From: Hexactinellida sp. DTS-2022
Lineage: Eukaryota; Porifera; Hexactinellida
Direction of reading: 5' to 3'
Assembly (NCBI GenBank): GCA_028753945.1
Contig: JAPNXP010000004.1
Location: forward strand, 5,208,001-5,272,000
Length of the DNA: 64,000 bases
Shown in pieces: positions 50,601-57,453 of this stretch. Numbering within the stretch: the first letter of the stretch is position 1; each line of letters begins with the position of its first letter. The notes under the pieces are model-generated. The model ran no database searches. It worked only from the letters and a program-made list of their open reading frames with translations, and was not told the origin of the DNA. Made by a program: the position numbers and the translations under genes.

Positions 50601-51453
50601 TAATTTCTCCATTTTGAGAATCTAAGTTTAGATAAAAAGCCGCCAAATTCGATTGCAATGAAAATAAATACGAATTATTGGACCACGGATTAATTAATTC
50701 TGGTTTGAATAAATAAGTTCCAATTCGAGTTGTTTCATAGAATTCATATTGAAAAGCTGTTTTCTTGAATGTAGGTTGGAAAATGTTATAAACTGAATTT
50801 ATAATTAATTTCATTTTAATTTCATCTTGGTTTCGATTGTGTAAAGTTACGTTCAAATACCAACTAGTTATATTTGTCAATTCTACTGTAGTATATACAG
50901 TTATATAATACAGATTATTAACAGGTAATAATTCCAATTCAAAAGGGCATTTATTGGTGTCACATTCCAAAGTGACATTGTCGTAACATTTGTATTTATT
51001 CAAACATGAGAAATATATTTCTGTCAATCCAGATACAATAGAATTTGCGGGAGAATTAATTGTGATAATTCCTTGAATTGAATTATGATTGAAAACAGGT
51101 TTATTCAAAGATTCAAATTTAACATTGAAAAGTATATAATCCAATGAAAAGTCAGATTGTCTGAATGTTACTAAAATTAGATATTCTGTTTGTGAGTATA
51201 AAGGGACATTTGACAAATAAATCGAATCGTTAATTAGAGAAAATAAGTTTGATATTATTTTTAGATCTTGAAAAGTTTCTGTTTGTAGTTTTAAATCTGA
51301 GATATTTTGTTTGTCTGTAAGAAAACTTTTCACATTGAAAAGTAATGAATTTTTGGGTGTTTCAATTGGAAATGTTAGATTAATAGAGAGAGTGTAAACT
51401 TGAGAAAATCCATTGATGATAAATAAAAACCAATAAATTAAATTCGCTCTCAT
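38674..51453 (-). CDS. FAT-like giant atypical cadherin, single exon
   Basis: 4259 residues with no intron. Signal peptide at 1-23 (MRANLIYWFLFIINGFSQVY). Roughly 28-30 cadherin repeats to about residue 3100, with calcium-binding linkers such as DINDNKP, DVNDNKP, DQNDNSP, DVNDNYP and DINDNRP; N-terminal repeats are more degenerate. A block of EGF-like repeats follows (about 3160-3650, e.g. CQNGGKCVDLLQDFDCKC), then laminin-G (about 3655-3820), EGF (3830-3862), laminin-G (3865-4020), a last Cys-rich EGF-like repeat and a transmembrane helix at about 4080-4110 (YILLLIIAIFIILFFTILFL). The tail is about 150 residues and acidic (YSDSEGDEV), with no beta-catenin site recognised. FAT-type cadherins act in planar polarity, adhesion and growth control. 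FAT family is the best fit by domain order; the exact orthologue is uncertain. Confidence 0.9.
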   Translation of the reverse strand: MRANLIYWFLFIINGFSQVYTLSINLTFPIETPKNSLLFNVKSFLTDKQNISDLKLQTETFQDLKIISNLFSLINDSIYLSNVPLYSQTEYLILVTFRQSDFSLDYILFNVKFESLNKPVFNHNSIQGIITINSPANSIVSGLTEIYFSCLNKYKCYDNVTLECDTNKCPFELELLPVNNLYYITVYTTVELTNITSWYLNVTLHNRNQDEIKMKLIINSVYNIFQPTFKKTAFQYEFYETTRIGTYLFKPELINPWSNNSYLFSLQSNLAAFYLNLDSQNGEITLRSEFDCEFHSTILVTIEVRFIANISVTIIQSISTANFLINLIDESEFAPVFSLPVYGSQICTDISTNQFIAFTPVQDYDVTNMHIPELLIELTNNQSISFELKHGSVWIGKYTGSKEEIEISRTFRIFAIDSYNNSLISEALLLVRFTKCFDRFPNFYQNNVVLKVSPLCPTIYQLAVFYYSPTNRQKMTIFELQTYNDSICTIDINGILNCSFYVGELTVFTKGDNTSLVITFENEIENPNTFLYPSMETTIELLIITSFVEKKIFDFNTTSNWDRFTISGIFSSDFPIFIEDSVLKVLQNAIPGEYKFEVICSNYPYSIPFHIFPFKLEIHSAFSTEKIALNFHFLAANSSISNIKPEFGAFTYQIQNTIEIPFALNSNYGNIYTTREIRNNSRFLFQVLATSLKDSNLNQTLVIDVSFNSKFQKVYYYIPKRLIVNLPKFSNEVIYSFNYSTTNFSLQILGENSQKLFTISGLRILLKNSLYFMPYNLTLSIQISSYNSSKLISNSLHNIRIIFINSSVIPIHSLPFHYKLNLPICTAHNSHIFKLPILPNGEFKLNSTQLQILANGSLIYTGTTPAYSPINQSIYFLYKSIEYIFASIRIDFINQPFESEISFSINSDTQIGTKIGRIWNQTQEACTYFRTVANVPFHIDSSTGDIFVSSYLEENWYQFSVELKYYCQTLVMKITIFINPVSYVNIFVNKTYNFSFQRSNYVHSIGQIITRKFSTPPELYLVTNSSFYIPYFWLQNGELFTNGFSEKVQSLLLITKACIPLTQICSYAHIQLYITSSDIFPPKFSHQSLKIYLPYSQPVNTRIFQLTSYDLDSPFDRLNYSVSNPFINITLYGIIYFIATPIDEEFVIEIKVTDIFGAESNLFVSIYVYREFNPSIYFPEIFYNFSIDPILNREFELIPVNSGIFGYKLLFTKPMNALFVNNTGYLSIEDTQTDYIQSVLVVYSIEFSQIGTTILQINIINPNHAPQFPTQINPINIYTNASIGSSYEILKAIDTDLDLNGIITYSIQSYSQRIPLIFTINPIHGYLTLIWNLTEFQFHNINITIRATDKGNPPLFDDVNLTINIKPELTIEFGTETETYNIKLPNSGALFRIQTTTQFDNISIAIINIFPNAHFYIDNEGYIYAITEFGTQFQFKYTLLIEAKLRLSIAILRVFINVDFQFEFESDFYQTLLPENLAVNTIIFQPKLLSVRLEIYYFFDTKYTEFSVNSSLFVNLISLLDYERTQSYILLLNAFSPFLNKTVFTTLFVNISDINDNKPTFLGTPPHLAYIFTFAIQREIYQFYAIDIDSGENGNLSFYILQSSVENIFTISDTGLVSFVEFPNSYETGYSISILARDNGFPSLSTNVLLTISVHQNIPDTLPIFEHTIYEIYIQENFIDFGKPVSYIRAFSPFPIEYQIIDNSTDFRINIQTVTQNIFIQSMPDFEFASLHVFNISANDGNSTEYCLFFVNILDVNDNKPVFSKQIYQTNIEENNNIGDIVLNLNVTDFDSSSNGEFSLYFQDEILNSFFQIIGTDLVAKVSFDFEKNRSLEFEIFAIDNGDPRQSSSSIVIIEIGNLNDNPPIVPIRTNIVYLPENSTEQNIFSIPATDEDNLTLEFKILNDFTYFAITNTGVLYIVSPPLRGTYQLNVNVTDGIHSILVPISILVGNVNENSPKIDQLTCMGNLLENAPNNTFVTQIIAFDNDVGINGEISYLILTNFDVSLIENVFKIDSKTGIITTNFDGNILVGEIRTLIDAEFNSEINLDIIAIDGGGLQDFCRVTISILDQNDNSPSFDRDLYSVTYKQIIQSTQILTVYAFDPDQGTNGIIRYSLINANGFIIESTNGVIISIDSISSGNYTFSVSATDAGSPYLQSKSEIQIIVQNDLLTQPIFEQNLYSVTVFENQSLHKVILRVNASTDDSTYIIYSIRASNRYKGNSEGTFLINGISGEISLTQHLDFERLIPCPCFFQILAQASNFESSSFVYVYIYVKDVNDNYPTFRSHILPFYLDEEKPNRTFVGRLVAQDLDSGLNGEIEYFLHETSLYVPFVIKLDGSILSNKVIDHEDLLGSNLYSFICVAKDKCGIDCSLSRVVSVVIRIKDINDNRPIFANDIPNILSINEDIVPPKDLTVLRATDRDQLSVFQIKYSIIMGNINAVFSIDIRTGHLSLVQNLDFETQIEYNLTITVCDGKFCSQHNLKVVVVDIDDSLPVFSMEIYRFQIPESIIPGTSVITVWATDVDLPENTFLIYEISAFSTAANYFSINNKTGVITTISKIDREEYLSLEFYCFARDSNNNRGKAIIQAEISDINETPFFSRPIYETFIPENLPINTLVGYFPAIDRDNGENSTLKYELDNNNEFRIDQNTGHLYTRKIFNFEEQTKYLLILKSSDNGLPSLYTTTRIQIFIEDLNDHTPYFICQQMYSRIYDNVVNNSVATKIRIFDDDEIPIFRIHLLTPDLPFFISGTGEVILIDYLTEKSYILEVVLSDPFLNFQENGNFTITVLPTNKIPPIYTGSTNEFSVLIGSNKGEEIGTISALDPDGGKITYFLNDSNFRIDTQTGVITLNMIPNRVKLYFVNVTLLDLGYPQLSTDILIIISIEDYFENRIIFTQEFYEIEIEEENYSFEFLQVQVLDILVNYKIKDNFDTFSIDTNNGKLSLIKLLDHEFQSYYNITVIAMSENGMFGSTYILISVSDVNDNPTLETNSNLFIRLAQQQRVSVQIPFDDPDSNDNFQNCSYISGSLEFEITSDCQISFDSLTSGIYSIDIIGTDGIHSYVTNHITINVESFQYIIPEKIFSLLFQNSLNDIFQNISILQTKIDSILAQKIVIFSIEENLENILINFYTKDSTDISLVLYTIYNNRNIFADIGLSLKSIQSLPCDLEPCANQGVCNNSIYFGPINSVSSRQNIFISPQISHSYECICALGSGGINCNINIDDCANIYCQNGGKCVDLLQDFDCKCPQGVFGKFCENTIEYCVTNSCQNAGKCVEKLTHFECECSDGFYGENCQYSFTKATDLCATIDCQNNSSCTASKYNHTCTCTNGFSGKSCSIQTNEINTPCDINPCQHGGFCIADIMQPQSYKCECVEGYFGPDCCYPLDACELFPCKNGGICMSGFFGDYICECQIGLIGINCEIFVREIDIIGIENCPIGFVGNECQLSAFPPNYCLSNECQNQAFCSHGFYNYTCSCLDGFSGNLCQFPNQQSGPCGSNPCRHNGNCIEIETEFKCECIIGVTGQFCETNINECGTETCGFGECLDGFGAFKCECRDGYIGENCNIKCPIGATGHNCNISVQYCRETSCTGKYECFEMSDGFECLCAVGFGGTNCDTPLSCDNVECVNGVCKSDIVFGFKCICPPKYWGRNCEFLRSTSFNGKSFILFQGSVLPNQNGEIDFSLSTASRNGLVLFATNFRNFGHKDFIIVDITNSIMRLTLSFGGDNFVIYDCTNTQISDTNSHNISLAFSMNAISICVDDCPKNCEIQFDSFHHSIDGVFAMFLGGIPNDPNLKISQNYTGCLQDLFINKQQIDLSNGYHFQTVEMCPLQISKPCDPIKCQSRASCVETNEGPFCICNHGYFGSSCEEIVQSITLESGDYFQIVAKNRISRDLSYLNLLLNSFSVSILPNSLTGTILNITDSSHFLKLELTPTHLELTTDTNSVSVTIANILVPWYQISFHIESNILTLNLNDETTELEISTMHILNGAFSSIFIGGPELGIHGCIQDIRLNEFQLQAPNPAFQLVTHSAEQNSIPKSGCQAACANSLCGFGNCVPLSSEESGFICQCIDSTFQSICPANEPNNLTTYILLLIIAIFIILFFTILFLFAILIYCGHKHFDKENIYSVQVYGNDISDDHNRDGTICAYTCASGQSEPQIGTRTGTIHPEEPSILSDEIVVAETPKYDINLCRGLILRREAYLCDDDTQKGYSDSEGDEVLTSSLSRDSELNLTNVVPIETLLELGSPFKQLVNVIYTEFDGNDS

Positions 51454-51898
51454 TTTGTATCACATTGCTAAGTAAACAAAATATAGTAGGTATAAAAATT
51501 TCGTTTTATACACAAGAGTAAAATCGAGAAAATCATCCCCAAACCCCAAAATTTGGTCGCATAAATGTTATACAGTGGATGCCGGTTATAAGAACATCGT
51601 CAGGAACTGCATATAATGTTCTTATAACCGGCATAAATTATATAGGGTATATGGCAACCGTTTTCCAATATAATGTGCTTATATCCGATATCTACTATAC
51701 TTATAACCAGTGTGTTCTTATAACCGGTATGTTCTTATAACCAGTGTGTTCTTATAACCGGCATCTACTGTTCTTATATCCGATATCTACTATAAATGTA
51801 TAATTATCACAGCTACCATTACTATGTGACTACCTGTTTGATCCTAATATCATACTAACCTATATACTATCTATAATAACCTAATACAGCCTCAGTAA
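51454..51898. mobile_element. Spacer with an F4 MITE (about 51570-51795)
   Basis: TACAGTGGATGCCGGTTATA at 51570, followed by several extra ACCGGTATGTTCTTATAACC-type units, as if the right end had been duplicated three or four times. Confidence 0.75.
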
Positions 51899-53255
51899 TT
51901 ATAAACTAAGTCCAGGCCGACTTGTTGACGTCATTGTCAACTTATCACCTTTTGACAAAAACTCGAAATGTTGATCATACGGCACTTCTCCACAATCCTC
52001 TAGTTTCCAAAGATCAGGGGACAAATACGAAAACGTTTTACTAATCGCTTCAAAAGTCGCCTTTGCGAAGTTACCCAGCGTAGCAGTTTGGCCTCTAGCA
52101 GAGGTATAACAGTCTTGTACGCCTGCCATTTGTAGGAGTTTCTTTGGAATGGGAGCGGAAACTATACCGGTCCCTCTTGGGGCGGGGATTAAGCGGACAC
52201 GGACGCTCCCGCACTTACCGGTTACTTTACAGGGAACTGTGTGAGGCTCTGCTATCTTGTTGCCCCAGTAACCCTTCCGGACTGGGATTATGGAAAGGCG
52301 AGCTGCCGTGATTGCACCTACACACATTAGTATTCGTATTATAAACATACATACGTAATACCTACCATTAATTCGTAAAAAACATTCATTTGTATTAACT
52401 ATTCATTCGTATTAACCATTGAATTATCTTTATATGAATATACAGTCAACTCCCGTTATAACGAAGTTGGATATAACGAAATAACCGCTTATAACGATAT
52501 GTTATATTTTCCCCAGAGCACTAAAACTAAATGCATAATGATATATTTAGTAGTATACAGGTCCCTTGTGAATTCGATATAACGGGAGTTGACTAATGCT
52601 AAATTTCCTGGGTTTTGGGATTTGTTATATATTATATTTTACCTCCTTCAAATAGTGTCTCATCATTAAATTATACCGTTTATGTATTATGGCTAACACC
52701 TTTAGGCTGCCATTTTTTTTTTTTTTTTTAATTTAAAAAAATAAAAAAATTCCGGCCAAGAAAATCCTAGATAAACCCCTAACCTAATTAATCATTTATC
52801 ACAAGTAAGATAATCTAATTTATAACCACCCAACTAACCTGTCTCCAATCCATTCATATACCAACCTACAGAAAACATAATAAATTACCTTTTATAGCAG
52901 TCGCTACTTCTTTTGCCACTTTCACACCTAACCCGACATGCCCCTTATAATCCCCAATTGCAACTATTGCTTTAAACCGAGTCCGTTGCCCGGCCTTAGT
53001 TTGTTTCTGTACCGGCATAATCTTTAAAACTTCATCCTTCAAACCAGGGCATAATTTCTCAATAATATCCTGTTCTTTGATGGGTAGGGAATAAGTGTAT
53101 ATTTCTTCTAGGTTTGTTATTTTACTAGCTTTCACGAGTCGCCCCAGTTTGGTTACAGGCACCCATTCTTTCTCCTCTTGGCCCCGGCCCCTCCCCCTCC
53201 CGCGGCCCCGCCCGCGCCCGCGACCCCGACCCCTAGCTCTGCCCCTGTCTGCCAT
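51899..53255 (-). CDS. RPS2: Ribosomal protein uS5 (RPS2), 2 exons
   Basis: Exon 1 is 53255-52889, exon 2 is 52317-51899; they join AAA-G|GT in phase to give 261 residues. N-terminal Arg-Gly repeats (RGRGRGRG, an RGG-type methylation target) are followed by the conserved core: [52 protein letters not shown], then [37 protein letters not shown] and [20 protein letters not shown]. uS5 is a small-subunit protein near the mRNA entry site, needed for decoding accuracy. Shorter than human (293) at both ends. The 571-bp intron holds an F5 MITE and a poly(T) run. Confidence 0.97.
52441..52594. mobile_element. MITE family F5 (TACAGTCAACTCCCGTTATA) in the RPS2 intron
   Basis: 154-bp element with ends TACAGTCAACTCCCGTTATA and its complement (TATAACGGGAGTTGAC). 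Internal GGTCCCTTGTGAATTCGATA. Confidence 0.82.
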
Positions 53256-54561
53256 GTTAGAACTGGTATAAATATAGCTAGCTACTCAATAACACAATCT
53301 AAATAGCATAAGAAACTAACATATTGTAGAACATTTGAATAATTTGACATTTTATTTGATAATAATTTGATAATAATTTGACATTTGACTAACATTTGAA
53401 TAATTTGATGTTCAAGGAAGAATCCAGAGAATCTCTTGGATTTCTTGGACATTCTTTGCCATTTTTATTGCCATTCTTGGATTTCTTGGACATCTCAATT
53501 TTTCTCAATTTTGCCTAAGCTCATAATTCTTGGTTTCGAAGGAGATGACACCTCTCCATATTAAATCCTGATTTTTCAGCGATTCTGTTAGACCGAATAA
53601 TGTTTCTTTTCTCTACATTTTTCTTATTCAATGGGATGCAATCAACCGTTGTTTTCCATCCTCCATCTGTACCGAATGGTCAACTCGTTGCGTGTAGTTT
53701 GGTGACGTAGGTGCTCTGTATTGACTGTATATGGCAATTATACGAATTCTGCTTTGCAAACACCTCTTCTTCACAACAAACAACAACAACAACATACGAA
53801 TTCTGCTTTCCAGTCATACCAAAACATTACAGTACCTAACTCATCTGGCAATTATTGCCAGATTGGGGTCGTACTGTAATGTTTTGGTATGACTGGAAAG
53901 CAGAATTCGTATGTTGTTGTTGTTGTTGTCTGAAGTAGAGGTGTTTGCAAAGTAGTAGTTGTGTGAAATGTAAAGAGAGAGTTCGGATAATAGGAGGAAG
54001 AAAGCTGGGTTGCTGTGGAATAAGTGTGGTATAAGTGTGTTGGTACTTGTACTGTTGTTGTAGTACTGGTCACAAGGAGTGTAAGTGTGAGAAAAGTACT
54101 GAGAAGTTGAACTGGTCGGGTTGGGGAATTATTGGAGGATAATCTGTCCATCTCGCTAGGCTGAGCACACAAATAATTAGTGTTTCGATATATGTTACAA
54201 GTGCACGAAAAGTAGCTACAAAACTACACAAGACAGGAATCTAATCTACTATAATACTAAGGATATTACATATTATGGGCGATTAATTAACTAGGTCTAC
54301 CACTCATTCATCATAACTGTACTTGGCAGGTCAATAAGATTCGCAGTTTGATATTGCAGTTTGATAAATACTCACAATTAAATAGCTAATTGTCAGCTCC
54401 ATAGGAACAAATGGTGTTTATCCAAACTTGGTGAATAGGTGTGTTAAATTGGGTCGAGTACAATTAAGGATATTTAAGTTAATTTCTTAAAAACCAGACT
54501 GGGAGTAAAAGTAAGCTGATGTATAATAATTATGTATTTACGTATAATCAGTTGTACCCAG
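53256..54561. other. Intergenic region with a hairpin; no certain gene
   Basis: 53330-53520 is repetitive (AATTTGACATTTGA; TTGGATTTCTTGGACAT). 53752-53957 is a strong inverted repeat. The T/S-rich open frame at 53852-54172 overlaps one hairpin arm and looks like chance. Then AT-rich sequence to the SINE-like copy 3. Confidence 0.55.
53752..53957. repeat. 200-bp hairpin with ~80-bp arms
   Basis: TTTGCAAACACCTCTTCTTC, ATACGAATTCTGCTTTCCAG and TCATACCAAAACATTACAGT on the left are repeated in reverse complement on the right. The centre CTGGCAATTATTGCCAG is itself palindromic. Confidence 0.85.
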
Positions 54562-54741
54562 TGCATTATACAGCCATTTGTAAATACGCTCTTAATCCTG
54601 GTCTGATCCAATTTTAATACGCCTAATCACAAATTAATGTAGCGGTATAGGAGAGGATTCCAAATTTTCGCGCTCCTATATTCAATTTTCCAAAAATCAT
54701 CCTCCAAAAGGAGCGTCTCGCGCTCCTGGATAATTCCTTTG
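54562..54741. repeat. SINE-like dispersed repeat, copy 3
   Basis: Same blocks as at 3768 and 18772 (CCTGGTCTGATCCAA, AGCGGTATAGGAGAGGATTC, AGGAGCGTCTCGCGCTCCTG). About 90% alike by eye. Confidence 0.55.
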
Positions 54742-54983
54742 TTCTAAGTCAGAATAATGTTAATAAGGAAAGTTCAATGGGTGGTGCTTTGGAAATGTGA
54801 TCTGTTGTTATTCTATACTGAATTGCTATAGGACAGAATAGAAGAACTTTAACCACATTCCTTACAGCATCCTAGTAACGAGACATTACAACATACACGT
54901 GTATAACTCGTGTTGTTGTGTGCTACCACATTATACTCACATCATCATTGTTGCTTGTTGCAACAAACAAACCACATCACAGC

Positions 54984-54991
54984 TATAAATA
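54984..54991 (+). promoter_or_regulatory. TATA box of NHL gene copy 3
   Basis: TATAAATA about 70 bp upstream of the ATG at 55058; the other two NHL genes have the same box. Confidence 0.55.
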
Positions 54992-55057
54992 CACAGATTA
55001 CCCATTGCAACCAATTCATACCTAAACTATACAACAATTCTTCTACTATTCAATCAA

Positions 55058-56537
55058 ATGGCAGCTCGCTATCCCATTCCCCCTCCAGCAGCAGACCCCG
55101 TAGAGACACGAATAAACAGAGCCATAGACGGCCTCATAGCGCTGCTGAATCTCCGCAGAGCTCAGCTGCTGACTCAGGTCCGCGACGCACGCGAGGAGAA
55201 GAGAGCCGCAGAGGTGGCTCGACAAGAAATGGACACACAGCTAACCACCGCCCGGACACACCTCCTAACCGATTTGAAGGAGAACCCCCTAAAGTCCGTC
55301 CGCGATAAAACGGTCTCAGAAATTGACCAGAAACTGAGAGAACTGAGAGAGAACATTCCAGCAGAGACAGAATTCAAGTGGCAGTGCGACACACGAGACC
55401 TCGAAGTGAGCATTTCCCGTCTCGGAGAGATTACACAGGTACCATTAGGGCCTAACTACGCCACATTCCATTTGCCCACTGTCGCTACTGGGAAAGAAGG
55501 TAGAGCTCCTGGAGAGTTGAATTTACCACGTGGTGTCGCGATTAACAAAGCTACAAACCAGATATTCGTAGCTAATTGGTATAATGACAGAATAGAGATA
55601 TTCTCCGAAACAGGAGAGTATCTCAATCTGTTAGGTGACGGACAGCTAAACAGTCCATATGGCATAGCTATTCATGAGAACATGGGCGCCGAAACTCTCA
55701 AACGCTAGGGGGGGTGTGACGTAATATTCAAATGTGAAAGTTCAAAAAACAATGCTTATGGGGATAAAATCAATGTTTGATGGGCATAATTGTAAAGATA
55801 TATACATCATCCACTGATATTTATACAAACTCGTTATGGAATCAAGAATTTTCCATTTTTTTCCCCTGAATTCTCCTCGGCCAGGGGGGGTGACACCCTC
55901 CCTGACCCCCCCCCTTTCGGCGCCTATGCATGAGAACAGTTTGTATGTTAGTTGCGACCAGAATCACACTGTAAGAAAATACTCGTTAACTGATTTTAGC
56001 TTAGTTAAGCGGATTGGTAAGATGGGAACGAACAACGGAGAATTCAAATATCCCAAACAGCTAACAACAGATCCCAACGGACAGGTGTTCGTAGCAGATA
56101 GCGATAACGACAGAATCTGTGTATTCGACACAGACCTGAACCATATTAGGAACTTCACACATCAGGAATTAACATACCCATATGACGTCAAGCTATCGCA
56201 TGACCGCGTATACGTACTGTGTCCATTCGAGAATCCGTGTATGCTGGTACTGTCACTAGAGGGAGACATGCTACACTCTCTCATTAGCACAGGAGAAATT
56301 AATGTGTTATACCCATGGTTCTTCTGTTTGGACACAAACTACAACATTGTCATTAGCGATGCAGGCACACACTCCATTCGAGTATTCTCCCCAGCAGGCA
56401 ACCTCCTACACACCATAGGAAGAAAGGGACACGAACAAGGAATGTTATTTGAGCCCCGAGGAATAACTATAGATACAAACGGGAGATTAGTTTGTGTGTC
56501 AAGGAACAAAAACTACGGTCTACAAATATTTAGTTAG
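55058..56537 (+). pseudogene. Coiled-coil/NHL propeller gene disrupted by a hAT-type insertion
   Basis: The two coding parts are 55058-55680 and 55929-56537. The first encodes an N-terminal coiled coil (AAEVARQEMDTQLTTARTHL) and the first NHL repeats (GELNLPRGVAINKATNQIFV). The second resumes the propeller (NGEFKYPKQLTTDPNGQVFV, GMLFEPRGITIDTNGRLVCV) to a natural stop. The break is exactly a 248-bp transposon plus its 8-bp target duplication. Without them the frame is continuous (407 residues), so the gene was intact until recently and may still be intact in other individuals. If transcribed as it stands, the product stops within the element after about 216 residues. The base composition is richer in G+C than the other two NHL genes, and sequence similarity to them is low apart from the domain plan. 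Confidence 0.87.
55681..55928. mobile_element. Non-autonomous hAT-like element inside the NHL gene
   Basis: 248 bp, ends CATGGGCGCCGAAA and TTTCGGCGCCTATG (13 of 14 match). Perfect 8-bp target duplication CATGAGAA at 55673-55680 and 55929-55936. The subterminal regions are rich in G/C runs (GGGGGGGTGACACCCTCC). No transposase. Confidence 0.93.
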
Positions 56538-57453
56538 CTCATTGTATTAGTTTGTTATTTATTCTATTCGCAAAGTAAACATTAAAATAAATTTTCTCAC
56601 ATTTTAACTCCTATTATTTTACAAACCATAAGCCATTGTGGAAGTTGAGATATGTCTGATTATTATAAAAAACTTTTTATGATGAACAAATTTTCAGAAT
56701 AATTCTGAAAATTTTTCCGTCTGCTTATTATGAGAACTTGTTATTATGAACAAGCCCTATGCTTTAACAACTTACATAGGATTTGTATTAAGTTGAGTTC
56801 GCTTATTACAAGGTCCCTGTTATGAACACAATTATTTAAATAAATAAATAAATTCTTTATCATCCAGAATTTTTTCAGAAAATACGGACGGCGGAGAATT
56901 AATTTAATTTTCATTAAAAAAATATGAAAATACATTATCCTATGCCAAACAATTAATATTAATTAATATTTAATTTACATATAAAATCACATGACAATGC
57001 TTAAATAATTAAAGTAATGCACTAAATACAAGACTTACAAGTTATTTATTTTAAATTAAATGGAAGTAGAAATTGAATTTCAAAAAATCCAGCCCAATGA
57101 AAAAGATTAACAAATTATAGTACATACTACAGTATTATGAACATTCAAGGGACCAAAATTGTGTTCACAATATAGATACCTCATAATAAGCGAACTCAAC
57201 TTAATACAAACCCTATGTGTGTATTAAATTAGGACCATAGGGCTTGTTCATAATAAAATAAATTTGTTTTTTAATAAGCAGACCTGTATCGATGAGATTT
57301 TACCCATAAAATTACGCTAATAATTTACCCTGAAAACAAATTCTAACAATATTCGATACGAACTCACCTTTCTGATAACATGATATATTCTAATTTCTAA
57401 TACAATAATTATGACAAAAGAAATACAATTAGCCTATAAATCCTCTATTTATA
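56538..57453. mobile_element. Spacer with two F7 MITEs
   Basis: F7 copies at about 56645-56830 and 57115-57290 (AAGCCCTATG, TGAGTTCGCTTATTA, GGACCATAGGGCTTGTTCAT). The remainder is AT-rich. No gene recognised. Confidence 0.65.

Noticed and set aside
53265-53275. TATA-like sequence just upstream of RPS2
   Set aside because: Only about 12-20 bp from the ATG, too close to position a start site upstream of the codon.
53852-54172. 106-codon Thr/Ser-rich minus-strand frame
   Set aside because: Overlaps a hairpin arm and consists of low-complexity Thr/Ser/Leu; no family features.
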